The position numbers and the translations under genes are program-made. The notes under the pieces are model-generated. The model did not search any database. It saw only the letters and a program-made list of their open reading frames with translations, and had not been told where the DNA came from. From positions 1-51,516 of the forward strand of contig CAMVDP010000014.1 in assembly GCA_947166275.1 (NCBI GenBank): a stretch of DNA of 51,516 nt. Reading direction: 5' to 3'. This stretch comes from an uncultured Clostridia bacterium (lineage in GTDB: Bacteria; Bacillota; Clostridia; Oscillospirales; Ruminococcaceae). Shown one piece after another: positions 25,983 to 34,861 of this stretch; the first letter of the stretch is position 1; the number at the start of each line of letters is the position of its first letter.

Positions 25983-26130
25983 CGAGATCGCGGGTTTTTG
26001 GTTGATTCCCGCGGTTTTGATAAGATAAGATGATTTTATTTTATTTCATTTCATTTTTTTGTTTTTTATGTCGTTGTGTTTTGTTATGTTTGTGTTTTTA
26101 CCGCTGTGATCATACCACAGCGGTTTTTTT
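25983..26130 (+). ncRNA. Candidate small RNA of about 150 nt
   Basis: A unit with its own promoter and terminator and no convincing reading frame. It begins with a GC-rich hairpin (25989-25994 with 26008-26013), continues with a very U-rich middle, and ends in the terminator hairpin. It is divergent from the flavodiiron gene and converges on upp. Expression is not shown by sequence alone. Confidence 0.4.
26100..26130 (+). terminator. Intrinsic terminator of the orphan unit
   Basis: A 9-bp stem (26100-26108 with 26116-26124), 7-nt loop, and T-run to 26130. Confidence 0.85.
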
Positions 26131-26200
26131 GCATTACGCACGCCGGATCCGTATGATGACTCTCTGCGCTGTAAGGTTTTCCGCCTCGCAGTCCGGCACC

Positions 26201-26842
26201 TTACTTCGTTCCGAATATCCTGTCGCCGCCATCGCCGATGCCGGGAACGATATAACCCTCATCGTTCAGATGGTCATCGAGAGCGCCGCAATAAATGTCG
26301 ATATCGGGATATTTATCGTGAACAGCCTCAACTCCCTCGGGGCAGGTCACGACGGTAAGTACCTTGACAGCCTTCGCGCCGGCTTCCTTAACTACATCTA
26401 TAGCCTTCACCGCGGTCTTTCCGGAACCGATCATTAGATCGAGTATTATGACCTCACGCTCCTCGATATCGAACGGAAGCTTGTTGTAGTACACCTCCAC
26501 GCCATCGGGAGTATTGTCCGAGCGACAGATACCGATATGTCCGACCTTCGCGGCAGGCACAAGAGCCGTAGCACCGTCCACCATGCCGAGACCCGCGCGA
26601 AGCACAGGCACGAATGCCACCTTGCGTCCCGAGATAACCTTCGCATTTGCGAGAGCTATCGGGGTCTGAACGCGTATCTGCTTTAACGGCAGGTCGCGGG
26701 TAGCCTCGTAGGTCATAAACATTGTGACTTCCTCAACCAGCTCGCGGAACTCCTTCGAGCCCGTGTTCTTGTCGCGGAGCAGCGTTATCTTGTGCTGCAG
26801 CAGCGGGTGGTCAAGTATGTGAAGCTTGTCATTGTGAAACAT
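26201..26842 (-). CDS. upp: Uracil phosphoribosyltransferase
   Basis: Salvages uracil to UMP with PRPP. The 213-aa length is typical. The PRPP loop reads Leu-Asp-Leu-Met-Ile-Gly-Ser-Gly-Lys-Thr-Ala, with the usual Asp-Pro-Met-Leu-Ala-Thr changed, but in the right place. The end has the Tyr-Ile-Val-Pro-Gly-Ile-Gly-Asp-Gly-Gly-Asp-Arg block that contacts uracil. It lies 1 bp after rpiB and ends the operon. Confidence 0.94.
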   Translation of the reverse strand: MFHNDKLHILDHPLLQHKITLLRDKNTGSKEFRELVEEVTMFMTYEATRDLPLKQIRVQTPIALANAKVISGRKVAFVPVLRAGLGMVDGATALVPAAKVGHIGICRSDNTPDGVEVYYNKLPFDIEEREVIILDLMIGSGKTAVKAIDVVKEAGAKAVKVLTVVTCPEGVEAVHDKYPDIDIYCGALDDHLNDEGYIVPGIGDGGDRIFGTK

Positions 26843-26843
26843 C

Positions 26844-27278
26844 TCAATTATCCTCCAGTTCGCTTATTTTATCTATGCGGGTCTTGTGTCGCCCGCCCAT
26901 GAACTCCGTCTTCAGGAACACATCCAGAGATTCGAGCACCGAGCCTGTTCCCATCGTGCGCCCCCCGAAGCATATGACATTCGCGTCATTGTGCAGCCGC
27001 GTATACTTCGCGGCATAGTAATCATACGCAAGCGCCGCCCGTATGCCATGTATCTTGTTCGCGGCTATCGAGATACCTATTCCCGTGCCGCAAATAAGCA
27101 CTCCGCGGTTGTCGGGAGACTTCAGCACTTCCACGCATACTGCTTTCGCGACATCCGGATAATCAACGGCTTCGCCGTCGCAACCCATATCCGTGTATTC
27201 GTATCCGTTTTCCTTGAGAAAGTCCATTATGGCGAGCTTCATGTCATACCCGCCGTGGTCACAGCCCACATATATCAT
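26844..27278 (-). CDS. rpiB: Ribose 5-phosphate isomerase B
   Basis: Interconverts ribose 5-phosphate and ribulose 5-phosphate. 144 aa. The N-terminal Gly-Cys-Asp-His-Gly-Gly block and the Cys-Gly-Thr-Gly-Ile-Gly motif with the catalytic Cys are present. It lies between tsaB and upp, so ribose supply and uracil salvage are neighbours. Confidence 0.94.
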   Translation of the reverse strand: MIYVGCDHGGYDMKLAIMDFLKENGYEYTDMGCDGEAVDYPDVAKAVCVEVLKSPDNRGVLICGTGIGISIAANKIHGIRAALAYDYYAAKYTRLHNDANVICFGGRTMGTGSVLESLDVFLKTEFMGGRHKTRIDKISELEDN

Positions 27279-27305
27279 CGCATTTTCCTCCGTTGTTCAG
27301 TACGT

Positions 27306-28025
27306 TCACAGCTTCGGCTTTTTCGCCAGCTCCGGCGTTGACAGCCGATAGTACTCGGGCTGCAGTGCTCCCGGTCCAAGTGCGCTGGACGGCGCGAGCG
27401 CTCCGACAGCTCTGCACAGTCTTGCCGCAAGTGAAGCGCCATTGCCGCTTATCACCGTGTCAGGCTTCGGGTCGAGCTTATCGCGCAGTTCATCGGGCAG
27501 AAGCCGTATCACGCCCTCGTCAAGTGTCACGCACATAGCGGGCTTCTCATCCGCCGTGAACTTATCCGCTGCCATGCACTCTATCGAACACCGCGGTGTG
27601 ACATTCTCTCCGGTCAGGTCATACATTCCCGCGTACAGGCTTCCTCCTTTTGCGTCCATCAGCACTGTGCAAAGCCCGTCTCGACCGGTGTACGCCCACG
27701 GCACGACTTCAAGCGTCGGCACCGAGAAGCAGCTCTTTCCAGCCGAGTAAGCGAGCCCTTGCGCAAACGCGCAGGCAATGCGCAGCCCCGTGAAAGAGCC
27801 CGGCCCCGATGTCACCGACACCGCGGTCACATCCGCGAGAGTCTTCCCCGCGTTCGCAAGCGCCTTATGCAGCATGGGTATCATAGCTTCGCAGGTGGTA
27901 ACGTCACCCGGCGCGAGCGCCTGTGTCCGCGCTATGTCTGCCGCGGTGAGACCGGGGTCTCTTTCCGTATCCCACACTGCCATGCTTGCTATGCGTATCG
28001 ACGCGTCTATGCCAAGTATGACCAT
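27306..28025 (-). CDS. tsaB: tRNA threonylcarbamoyladenosine protein TsaB
   Basis: Part of the complex that makes t6A37 in ANN-decoding tRNAs. 239 aa. The N-terminal Ile-Leu-Gly-Ile-Asp-Ala-Ser block and the SGPGSFTGLRIA motif (about 71-82) are diagnostic. It lies 4 bp after tsaE, its complex partner. Confidence 0.94.
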   Translation of the reverse strand: MVILGIDASIRIASMAVWDTERDPGLTAADIARTQALAPGDVTTCEAMIPMLHKALANAGKTLADVTAVSVTSGPGSFTGLRIACAFAQGLAYSAGKSCFSVPTLEVVPWAYTGRDGLCTVLMDAKGGSLYAGMYDLTGENVTPRCSIECMAADKFTADEKPAMCVTLDEGVIRLLPDELRDKLDPKPDTVISGNGASLAARLCRAVGALAPSSALGPGALQPEYYRLSTPELAKKPKL

Positions 28026-28029
28026 GCTC

Positions 28030-28500
28030 TCACTCCTTACCGCGCGTTATGCGGTCTATCGTTATCTTTCGGGAGCTGTCGCCCGTGACGGCGATATCTA
28101 CCCGCCATACTCTGCGCTCATGCGCCCGGTCGTTCACCAGCAGGGCTCCGAGCTCGGGTATATTCTCGCTCCACTCTGCGCAGACGATCGCGCCGCAGTC
28201 GAGATAATCCCAGAAGCCTATACCGAACAAGTCGTCCGCGCCCGCAAGACGGTACAGGTCAAAGTGAAACACGTTGAGTGCGCCGCCGCGGTACTCATTG
28301 ACAAGCGTGAACGTCGGGCTCGTAACGATATCTGGCGAGTACCCGAAATGTGCCGCGATGCCCTTCGTGAAGTGTGTCTTCCCCGCTCCGAGGTCACCCG
28401 TGTAAAGCACGGTATCGTTCGCCGCGAGCTGCTCCGCGAAGCGCTCCGCAGCCGCAGTGGTCTCCCCGGGGGAGTTCGTTTCAAATACCAGCTCCGGCAT
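28030..28500 (-). CDS. tsaE: tRNA threonylcarbamoyladenosine ATPase TsaE
   Basis: Small P-loop ATPase that works with TsaB and TsaD in t6A synthesis. 156 aa. The Walker A motif is GDLGAGKTHFTKG (about 39-51). A later Phe-His-x-Asp-x-Tyr-Arg stretch is typical. The start overlaps the fhs stop (ATGA). Confidence 0.94.
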   Translation of the reverse strand: MPELVFETNSPGETTAAAERFAEQLAANDTVLYTGDLGAGKTHFTKGIAAHFGYSPDIVTSPTFTLVNEYRGGALNVFHFDLYRLAGADDLFGIGFWDYLDCGAIVCAEWSENIPELGALLVNDRAHERRVWRVDIAVTGDSSRKITIDRITRGKE

Positions 28501-30170
28501 CAGAACAGTCCGGAGATGCTGCCGCTGTCATCAATGTCGATGCCGCACGCTGCGGGCTTCTTGGGCAGACCCGGCATAGTCATGATGTCGCCGGTGTATA
28601 CAACGATAAAGCCAGCGCCGGACGAGAGCTTCACATCACGTACCGTGATATTGTAGTTCTCCGGCTTTCCGAGCTTTGCGGGGTCGTCGGACAGCGAGTA
28701 CTGCGTTTTCGCAACGCATATCGGCAGTCTGTCCATGCCAATTTCTTCGATCTTCTTCAGCGCCTTTTCCGCCTGAGCCGTGTATATGACTCCGTCCGCA
28801 CGGTAGATCTCACGTGCGAGGATCTCTACCTTCTCCTTGACGGGAAGCTTTTCATCGTAGATCGGCTTGAACTGTGACGGTGTGCCCGCTATCGCGGCGA
28901 GAACGTGCTCCGCCAGCTCTATACCGCCTTCGCCGCCCTTTGCGAACACCTCGGACAATGCGCAGTCAGCGCCCTTCTCCTTGCAGTAATCCGCGACAAG
29001 TTTAAGCTCCGCGTCCGTATCGGTGCCGAACCGGTTGAGCGCAACGACTACCGGCACACCGTATTTTCTCATGTTCTCGATGTGCGCGCCGAGATTCACG
29101 ATGCCCTTTTTCAGCGCGTCAAGGTTTTCAGCTCCGAGCTCTGTCTTCGGGATACCGCCGTTGTACTTGAGCGCTCTCACGGTAGCAACGAGCACTACGC
29201 AGTCGGGCTTCAGACCCGCGAATCTGCACTTGATATCGAAGAATTTTTCAGCTCCGAGGTCGGAACCGAAGCCTGCCTCCGTAACGCAGTAATCGCCGAG
29301 CTTAAGCGCTGTGCGGGTAGCTCTCACGCTGTTGCAGCCGTGAGCGATGTTCGCGAACGGTCCGCCGTGGATAAGTGCAGGATTGTTCTCAAGCGTCTGT
29401 ACAAGGTTCGGGTCGATAGCGTCCTTGAGCAGCGCCGCCATTGCTCCGACTGCACCGAGCTCACGGGCATATACGGGCTTGCCGTCATAAGTATAAGCAA
29501 CGAGTATGTTTCCGAGACGCTTCTTGAGGTCGGAAAGATCCGCCGCAAGGCAGAGTATAGCCATGACCTCGGTAGCAACTGTGATACGGAACTTATCCTG
29601 TCTCGGAACGCCGTCAACACGGCTGCCGAGTCCGATAACGCAGTTACGCAGCGCGCGGTCGTTCATATCAAGGCAGCGGTCGATCTGTATCATGCGCGGG
29701 TCGATGTTAAGCTCGTTACCCTGCTGCATGTGATTGTCGATCATAGCGCAGAGCAGATTGTTCGCAGCGGTTATAGCGTGCATATCGCCGGTAAAATGCA
29801 GATTGATGTCCTCCATGGGAACTACCTGCGAGTATCCGCCGCCTGCAGCGCCGCCCTTAACGCCGAACACAGGACCCAGCGACGGCTCACGCAGAGCCAG
29901 CACAGCCTTCTTGCCGAGCTTGTTCATAGCTTCTGCGAGCCCGATGCTTGTGGTAGTCTTGCCCTCTCCGGCGGGAGTGGGGTTGATGGCGGTCACGAGG
30001 ATAAGCTTACCGTCAGGCTTGTCAGCAAGCTTATCAAGGCACTTCTGCGTAAGCTTTGCCTTATAGTGACCGTATGGCTCAGTATCGTCAGTGTTGATTC
30101 CGAGCTTTTCGGATATCTCGGTGATTTTCAGCATTTTTGCCTGCTGAGCGATTTCGATGTCTGATAACAT
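28500..30170 (-). CDS. fhs: Formate--tetrahydrofolate ligase
   Basis: Makes 10-formyl-THF from formate, ATP and THF; a one-carbon entry point in anaerobes. 556 aa, the standard length. The ATP-binding loop Thr-Pro-Ala-Gly-Glu-Gly-Lys-Thr-Thr is at about 66-74, and the Glu-Pro-Ser-Leu-Gly-Pro-Val-Phe-Gly-x-Lys-Gly-Gly block follows. It is first in the operon with tsaE, tsaB, rpiB and upp. An AAAGGAG site precedes the start. Confidence 0.96.
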   Translation of the reverse strand: MLSDIEIAQQAKMLKITEISEKLGINTDDTEPYGHYKAKLTQKCLDKLADKPDGKLILVTAINPTPAGEGKTTTSIGLAEAMNKLGKKAVLALREPSLGPVFGVKGGAAGGGYSQVVPMEDINLHFTGDMHAITAANNLLCAMIDNHMQQGNELNIDPRMIQIDRCLDMNDRALRNCVIGLGSRVDGVPRQDKFRITVATEVMAILCLAADLSDLKKRLGNILVAYTYDGKPVYARELGAVGAMAALLKDAIDPNLVQTLENNPALIHGGPFANIAHGCNSVRATRTALKLGDYCVTEAGFGSDLGAEKFFDIKCRFAGLKPDCVVLVATVRALKYNGGIPKTELGAENLDALKKGIVNLGAHIENMRKYGVPVVVALNRFGTDTDAELKLVADYCKEKGADCALSEVFAKGGEGGIELAEHVLAAIAGTPSQFKPIYDEKLPVKEKVEILAREIYRADGVIYTAQAEKALKKIEEIGMDRLPICVAKTQYSLSDDPAKLGKPENYNITVRDVKLSSGAGFIVVYTGDIMTMPGLPKKPAACGIDIDDSGSISGLF

Positions 30171-30208
30171 GGTTGTGTCTCCTTTGCAACGAATAAAATT
30201 ATAAGTAT

Positions 30209-30237
30209 ATTATAACACATATTTCAGCGTAATGCAA
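30209..30237 (-). promoter_or_regulatory. Promoter of the fhs operon
   Basis: Minus strand TTGCAT (30232-30237), 17-nt spacer, TATAAT (30209-30214). Confidence 0.7.
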
Positions 30238-30302
30238 CACTTTTTCACTCCGAGGCCAATATTTGACGAATACCCGCTCCGAACGGCATACGGAAAGCGC
30301 AG

Positions 30303-30333
30303 AAAACCCCGCGGGTCTGTAAGACCTGCGGGG
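30303..30333 (-). terminator. Terminator of the VWA lipoprotein gene
   Basis: GC-rich hairpin with 12-nt arms, 11 paired (30307-30318 and 30322-30333), followed on the minus strand by TTTTCT. Confidence 0.75.
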
Positions 30334-30349
30334 CAATGTATCATCCATT

Positions 30350-31663
30350 TCATCTCTCGAAATAACCCTTGATTATGCGGACAAGCATATCATTGAGCTT
30401 CTCGACCTCGTATTTCCCGATGGTAGGTTCAAGGTGGGAATTACCAACTCCGCTGTCATCGGTGAGGAAGGTGTACGTGCCGCCCGTCGTCATTGCGAGA
30501 CAGCGGCAGATGAACTCGGTATCTGTGTCTACACCGCTGGAAGCCACCGGTATTATACGCACGCCCATTTGCGCAGCCTTGGTCATAAGCGGCTTCAGGT
30601 AAGCGATACCGTCCGACTTGTGAGGCGGAGCATCAAGCACGAGCAGCATGATCTTCTCGCTGTCGCTTCTCCACTGATGGCTGTACAGGCCGTTGTCAAG
30701 CGCGGCAGTCACCGCCTCGGGGTAGTCTCCGCCGCCGCTCGCGCGCTGATCGTTGAGGTGATCGACAGCAATGCTGATATTGGGAGTAAAGCCGAAGTCA
30801 CGTACGACATAGTCGTCTTCCTCGTCACGGTAGAAGTTCACACTCAGCTGCACATCGGCATTTGTGGCATCCTTCACACGGTCGATCACGCTTATAAGCT
30901 CGGTCTGCAGATATGAAAGCTCGTCACCCATTGAGCCTGTCGTGTCCATCATGAGCATAAGGTCAAGGTTCGTGCGCATAGGAGCGCTGTCCGGCACGGT
31001 TATCTCTATGGGAACGTCAGCATCAATGGTATCGGTAAGCTCCATGCGCACCGCGCGACCGTCGGCTGACTCAACTATGATCTCGTCGGGTTCAGTCTTG
31101 TTGCTGTCGGAGCTGTACAGCCACGGGAACAGGAAAGCATCTCCCTTGCTGTCGGTGACAGCTTCCCAGAGTATAGTCTTGCCTCCGGAGAGCTTCACGG
31201 TCATTCCCGAAGCAGGCGCACCGTTCGCATCCTTCACCTTGACATAAACGCGGTCAACAGTGCTTATCTGCCAGTTATTCGCGACCTCGACCCAGTCATC
31301 ACGCAGATCGAAGATGTGACGCCACAGCGAAAAATCCTTGTTGTCGCACCACTCACCACCCGTAAGCACGCCGGCGCGGCGCTGTTCCTTGCCGTTGAAG
31401 AACGGGCTGTCCGACTTTTCGTATCCGGCAGCGCCTTCCTCGGCAGCCTCAAAAATGCTGTCATAGCTGTATTCACCCGGATCATAGCTTTCATCGTAAG
31501 CCGCACGCGTAGATGCGGGAGCGGTCTCATATGCACCGTCGTCCGCCGCTCCCGCCGTGGCAGACGGCGCACCCGTGGTAGCTCCGCCGCTGCCGCTCCC
31601 GCACGACGAGGAAGCAAGTATTACTGCGGATATAAGTAATGCCGATATTATTCTCTTTTTCAT
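30350..31663 (-). CDS. VWA-domain lipoprotein
   Basis: 437 aa. An N-terminal signal peptide (about 1-22, with Lys-Lys-Arg) ends in a Ser-Ser-Ser-Cys lipobox-like site, then comes a low-complexity Gly/Ala/Thr/Ser linker. A region around 120-215 may be an Ig-like domain. The C-terminal von Willebrand A domain has the metal site Asp-Thr-Thr-Gly-Ser-Met (the usual form is Asp-x-Ser-x-Ser), with a later Thr and Asp. It would bind a protein partner outside the membrane; the partner is unknown. A GTG at 31672 is also in frame, but the ATG at 31663 fits the signal peptide better. Confidence 0.85.
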   Translation of the reverse strand: MKKRIISALLISAVILASSSCGSGSGGATTGAPSATAGAADDGAYETAPASTRAAYDESYDPGEYSYDSIFEAAEEGAAGYEKSDSPFFNGKEQRRAGVLTGGEWCDNKDFSLWRHIFDLRDDWVEVANNWQISTVDRVYVKVKDANGAPASGMTVKLSGGKTILWEAVTDSKGDAFLFPWLYSSDSNKTEPDEIIVESADGRAVRMELTDTIDADVPIEITVPDSAPMRTNLDLMLMMDTTGSMGDELSYLQTELISVIDRVKDATNADVQLSVNFYRDEEDDYVVRDFGFTPNISIAVDHLNDQRASGGGDYPEAVTAALDNGLYSHQWRSDSEKIMLLVLDAPPHKSDGIAYLKPLMTKAAQMGVRIIPVASSGVDTDTEFICRCLAMTTGGTYTFLTDDSGVGNSHLEPTIGKYEVEKLNDMLVRIIKGYFER

Positions 31664-31749
31664 TGTTATCACCGTTCCTTTCTGTCGGGGCTTCTGTATA
31701 TAACACCCGGCAAAGCTGCAAAAGGTTGCACGGATCTCCCGTTTTTTAC

Positions 31750-31778
31750 ATTATAACACACACTTACGTATATTTCAA
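31750..31778 (-). promoter_or_regulatory. Promoter of the VWA lipoprotein gene
   Basis: Minus strand TTGAAA (31773-31778), 17-nt spacer, TATAAT (31750-31755). Confidence 0.7.
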
Positions 31779-31819
31779 GTTACAATATATTTACGATTTG
31801 GTTACAAACTGTTACAGAT

Positions 31820-31848
31820 TTGACATCATCGGAAAAACATGATATAAT
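31820..31848 (+). promoter_or_regulatory. Promoter of the CNNM/CorC gene pair
   Basis: Perfect TTGACA (31820-31825), 17-nt spacer, TATAAT (31843-31848). Confidence 0.8.
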
Positions 31849-31896
31849 AAGAAAAACCCGTTATCGGGGTACGATCACGCAGCAAAAGGAAATACC

Positions 31897-33171
31897 ATGG
31901 AAGAACACATACGAACCATTGTGATGATCGCGGTACTCGTGCTTATGTCGGCATTTTTCTCGGCGTGCGAGACCGCATATACCGGTGCTAACCGCATTCG
32001 TCTCAAAAGCCGCGCCGAGAACGGCTCACGCAAGGCGGAGCGCGCCCTAAACATCATTGAGCACTACGACAGGACACTCACCACCATACTCATTGGCAAC
32101 AACATCGTGAACATACTCACCTCCTCGCTTGCCACGGTAATGTGCATCGCGCTCTTCGGCGAGAAAGGTACGCTGATATCCACCGCCGCGGTGACGCTTA
32201 CAGTGCTGATTTTCGGTGAGATACTGCCCAAAACCATATCAAAGCTTCACGCAGAGGGATTTGCCTGCGCTGTGAGCGGCATAATGCAGGTGCTCTGCAT
32301 CGTGCTCACGCCCCTGTCGGCAATATTCATACTGCTCCAGAAAGCCGTGACTGCGCTGTTCGGACGCAAGGACGGCGAGGTAAGCATGAACGAGCAGGAG
32401 CTCATGCAGCTTATCGACGAGATCGAGGACGAAGGCGTGCTTGAAGAGCAGGAAAGCGATCTCGTACGAAGCGCTCTCGAGTTCGATGACACCCTCGTAT
32501 CTGCGATAATCACGCCCCGCGTGAATGTCATTGCCGCCGATATAAACACCGGAGCCGAGGAGCTCCGCGAGCTGTTCATTCGCGAGGGCTATTCCCGCAT
32601 ACCCGTCTACGAAAAAACCATCGACCACATCGTCGGCATAGTCAGACACAAAGACCTTTTCGAGCACCTTGTGAGCGGCGAGAGCTTCTACGTCCGTGAT
32701 ATCGTGCAGGAGACGATGTTCGTGCCGGGGCTTATGAAGATCTCCGATGTCATGAAGAAAATGCAGCGCGCCAAGATACACCTCGCCGTGGTAGTAGACC
32801 AGTACGGCGGCACCGAGGGTATCGTCACCCTTGAGGACATAGTCGAGGAGCTCGTCGGCGAGATCTGGGACGAGAACGACGAGGTAGTACGCCCGGTGCG
32901 CTTCGTCAGCGAGAACGTATTCGAGACCAGCGGCGAAGTATCGGTCAGCGACTTCAACCGCTGCTTCGAGGACAGATTTACAGTTGAGACCGACAGCAAC
33001 ACGCTCGGCGGTTGGATATACGAGCTGTTCGGGCGTATTCCCAACGCCGGAGAGCACATCGACACGGACGACTTCCGTATCACAGTTGAGAGCCTCAACG
33101 GACTTCGCGTCGGAAAACTGCGATTCGAGATACTGCGGCGCGAAACTGACAACAAGGAAGGCGACCAATGA
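31897..33171 (+). CDS. CNNM/CorC-type hemolysin-family membrane protein
   Basis: 424 aa. A DUF21/CNNM membrane domain (about 1-175, with several hydrophobic helices and a Pro-Lys motif in the third) is followed by a CBS pair (about 195-325, including the Gly-Gly-Thr-Glu-Gly motif) and a C-terminal CorC/HlyC transporter-associated domain (about 335-420). Relatives move or regulate Mg2+ and other divalent cations. The stop overlaps the next start (ATGA). Confidence 0.9.
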   Translation: MEEHIRTIVMIAVLVLMSAFFSACETAYTGANRIRLKSRAENGSRKAERALNIIEHYDRTLTTILIGNNIVNILTSSLATVMCIALFGEKGTLISTAAVTLTVLIFGEILPKTISKLHAEGFACAVSGIMQVLCIVLTPLSAIFILLQKAVTALFGRKDGEVSMNEQELMQLIDEIEDEGVLEEQESDLVRSALEFDDTLVSAIITPRVNVIAADINTGAEELRELFIREGYSRIPVYEKTIDHIVGIVRHKDLFEHLVSGESFYVRDIVQETMFVPGLMKISDVMKKMQRAKIHLAVVVDQYGGTEGIVTLEDIVEELVGEIWDENDEVVRPVRFVSENVFETSGEVSVSDFNRCFEDRFTVETDSNTLGGWIYELFGRIPNAGEHIDTDDFRITVESLNGLRVGKLRFEILRRETDNKEGDQ

Positions 33172-33743
33172 CATTCTATGTTGCATTGACTGTGGTGTGC
33201 TTCGTTGCGTTCATGGCCGACATGGTGCTGCGTTACATGGAGAAGATACGCTCATTCGGCATGGAGGAGCGGCTTCATAACATCAAAGGCCGTACCATAC
33301 CTGTTGAGGACTTCATTCCTCATAACATAACCATGGTCACAGTCTTCGGGACCGCCATGGGAGTCTGCGGTATACTGCTGAAGCTGCTCGCGATGCACCC
33401 ATTCATCAGCTTCCCGATCACCGTCATGGCGGGAAGCCTCACGAACTTCACCGTCATGCACTTCATAAAGCCCCTGCTGACACACGGTGAGGGCGATGAG
33501 CTCCCGCGAAGCGCCGATCTGAGCCGCTGCTCCGCCGTCTGCACCGAGGACATACCCGGCGACGGCTACGGCAGGATAACCGTCACCTACAAAGGCGGCA
33601 AATACGAGTTTGAAGCCATATCCGAGTATGAGTCCGACATCCCCGCAGGCGAGCCAGTCGTCGTGCTCTACCGCGAGGAACAGTTCTGCGTAGTGGAAAA
33701 ACGCACGGAGCTGCTGAAAATACTGACAGAAGAAGAAAAATAA
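33168..33743 (+). CDS. NfeD-like membrane protein
   Basis: 191 aa. An N-terminal helix (about 3-20) and two more hydrophobic segments (about 52-75 and 78-100) precede a small beta-rich region (about 125-180) that looks like the OB-fold domain of NfeD proteins. The family call rests on layout more than on a motif. It is translationally coupled to the CNNM gene. Confidence 0.6.
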   Translation: MTFYVALTVVCFVAFMADMVLRYMEKIRSFGMEERLHNIKGRTIPVEDFIPHNITMVTVFGTAMGVCGILLKLLAMHPFISFPITVMAGSLTNFTVMHFIKPLLTHGEGDELPRSADLSRCSAVCTEDIPGDGYGRITVTYKGGKYEFEAISEYESDIPAGEPVVVLYREEQFCVVEKRTELLKILTEEEK

Positions 33744-33786
33744 AAAGCTGCATCGCGGTGATACACGATGCAGCTTTATTTTTTAT
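33744..33786. terminator. Bidirectional terminator
   Basis: A perfect 12-bp stem (33744-33755 with 33766-33777), A-run on the left and T-rich on the right, between converging genes. Confidence 0.85.
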
Positions 33787-33788
33787 GC

Positions 33789-34856
33789 TTATGTGAGCGA
33801 CTTGATCTTGTTTATGAGCTCATCGCCGTAGATGTCGGCAAATACATCCATAACACCGGCTGTAGCCTGCTTGAACGGCTCAAGATCGGGGTAGTTGACC
33901 TCCATGCCGCCTTCGGACTTGAGCTTCTCAACGAAATCCTCGGTCTGCTGCTTTACGATATCGCGGTTTTCCTTCTGTGCGTCCTTTGCCGCAGCCGAGA
34001 TGATGTCGCGGTATTCGGGCTTGAGGCTGTTCCAGAGGTCGCTGCGTATCGTGAGCGGCATAGCGTCGTAGCTGTGATTGGTTATCGAAAGGTACTTCTG
34101 CACCTCATACAGCTTGTTGTTGTAGATAACGGGGATCGGATTCTCCTGCGCGTCAAACGTGCCGTCCTTGAGAGCGTCCTTGAGCTCTGCGAAGGGGAAG
34201 CTCTTCGGCTCTGCGCCGAGTGCGGACATCGTCTCCATTACTATCTGGTTCTCGGGCGTACGTATATTGAGCCCCGCCATGTCAGCCGGAGCGTTTATCG
34301 CCTTTGACGAGGTGGTAACGCATCTGAAGCCGTTGTCGAAGTAAGCAAGAACGTGGATGTTGAACGGTTCGAGCTCCTCCGCGATGCCTGCCATGAGGTC
34401 GGAGTCAACAAAGCTCCACGCAGACTGGAAATCAGAGAACAGGAACGGCAGCGCAGATGCTCCCATTCTTGTAGCATAGGACGCATAGTTGCCGGCGCTG
34501 GACACGGTCATGTCTACGGTGCCTGACAGAAGTCCGCTTATAAGCTCCGAATCACTTCCAAGCTCGCCGGACGGGTGTATCTCGAGTATCACATCACCGT
34601 TCGTCTGCGTCTCAACAATCTCCTTCATCTTTGCAAGAGCCACGCCGCGCGGGTCGGTGTCTCCGGTTGAATATCCCACCTTGATCGTCACGGGATATGT
34701 GATATCGGAATCATTTGCAGGCTGTGCCGCGGTAGTCCCCGCAGGCTCTGCGGCAGTTGTTGAAGCTGGAGGGTTGGAGCTGCCCGAGCATGACGCCGTG
34801 AACATAATCGCAGCCGCCAGAAGCATTGCCCCCGTTGATCTGACTTTATTCTTCAT
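33789..34856 (-). CDS. TRAP-type (DctP-like) solute-binding lipoprotein
   Basis: 355 aa. The signal peptide ends in the lipobox Thr-Ala-Ser-Cys (about 20-23), then a Ser/Thr/Ala-rich linker. The mature part has the DctP features: Gly-Tyr-Ser near the start, a His-Pro-Ser-Gly-Glu-Leu-Gly block, and an Arg-x-Pro-Glu-Asn ligand-binding region (Asn-Ile-Arg-Thr-Pro-Glu) near 200. No DctQ or DctM transporter genes are nearby. The gene begins 5 bp after the diguanylate cyclase stop and uses a ribosome site inside that gene's end. It may deliver a ligand signal rather than cargo. Confidence 0.88.
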   Translation of the reverse strand: MKNKVRSTGAMLLAAAIMFTASCSGSSNPPASTTAAEPAGTTAAQPANDSDITYPVTIKVGYSTGDTDPRGVALAKMKEIVETQTNGDVILEIHPSGELGSDSELISGLLSGTVDMTVSSAGNYASYATRMGASALPFLFSDFQSAWSFVDSDLMAGIAEELEPFNIHVLAYFDNGFRCVTTSSKAINAPADMAGLNIRTPENQIVMETMSALGAEPKSFPFAELKDALKDGTFDAQENPIPVIYNNKLYEVQKYLSITNHSYDAMPLTIRSDLWNSLKPEYRDIISAAAKDAQKENRDIVKQQTEDFVEKLKSEGGMEVNYPDLEPFKQATAGVMDVFADIYGDELINKIKSLT

Positions 34857-34861
34857 ATAGA

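Noticed and set aside
26030-26437. Plus-strand open frame starting inside the orphan unit
   Set aside because: It runs through the terminator and into the antisense of upp, and its translation is low-complexity Phe/Leu/Cys.
28905-30164. Long plus-strand open frame (about 420 codons) opposite fhs
   Set aside because: It is fully antisense to a clear formate-THF ligase and its translation has no recognisable domain; it arises from the codon bias of the real gene.
30171-30349. Possible tetrahydrofolate riboswitch before fhs
   Set aside because: The leader is only about 30 nt from the promoter to the start, too short, and no matching core is seen.
32239-33186. Minus-strand open frame opposite the CNNM/CorC gene
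   Set aside because: Antisense to a well-supported gene with a promoter and domains; no own signals.
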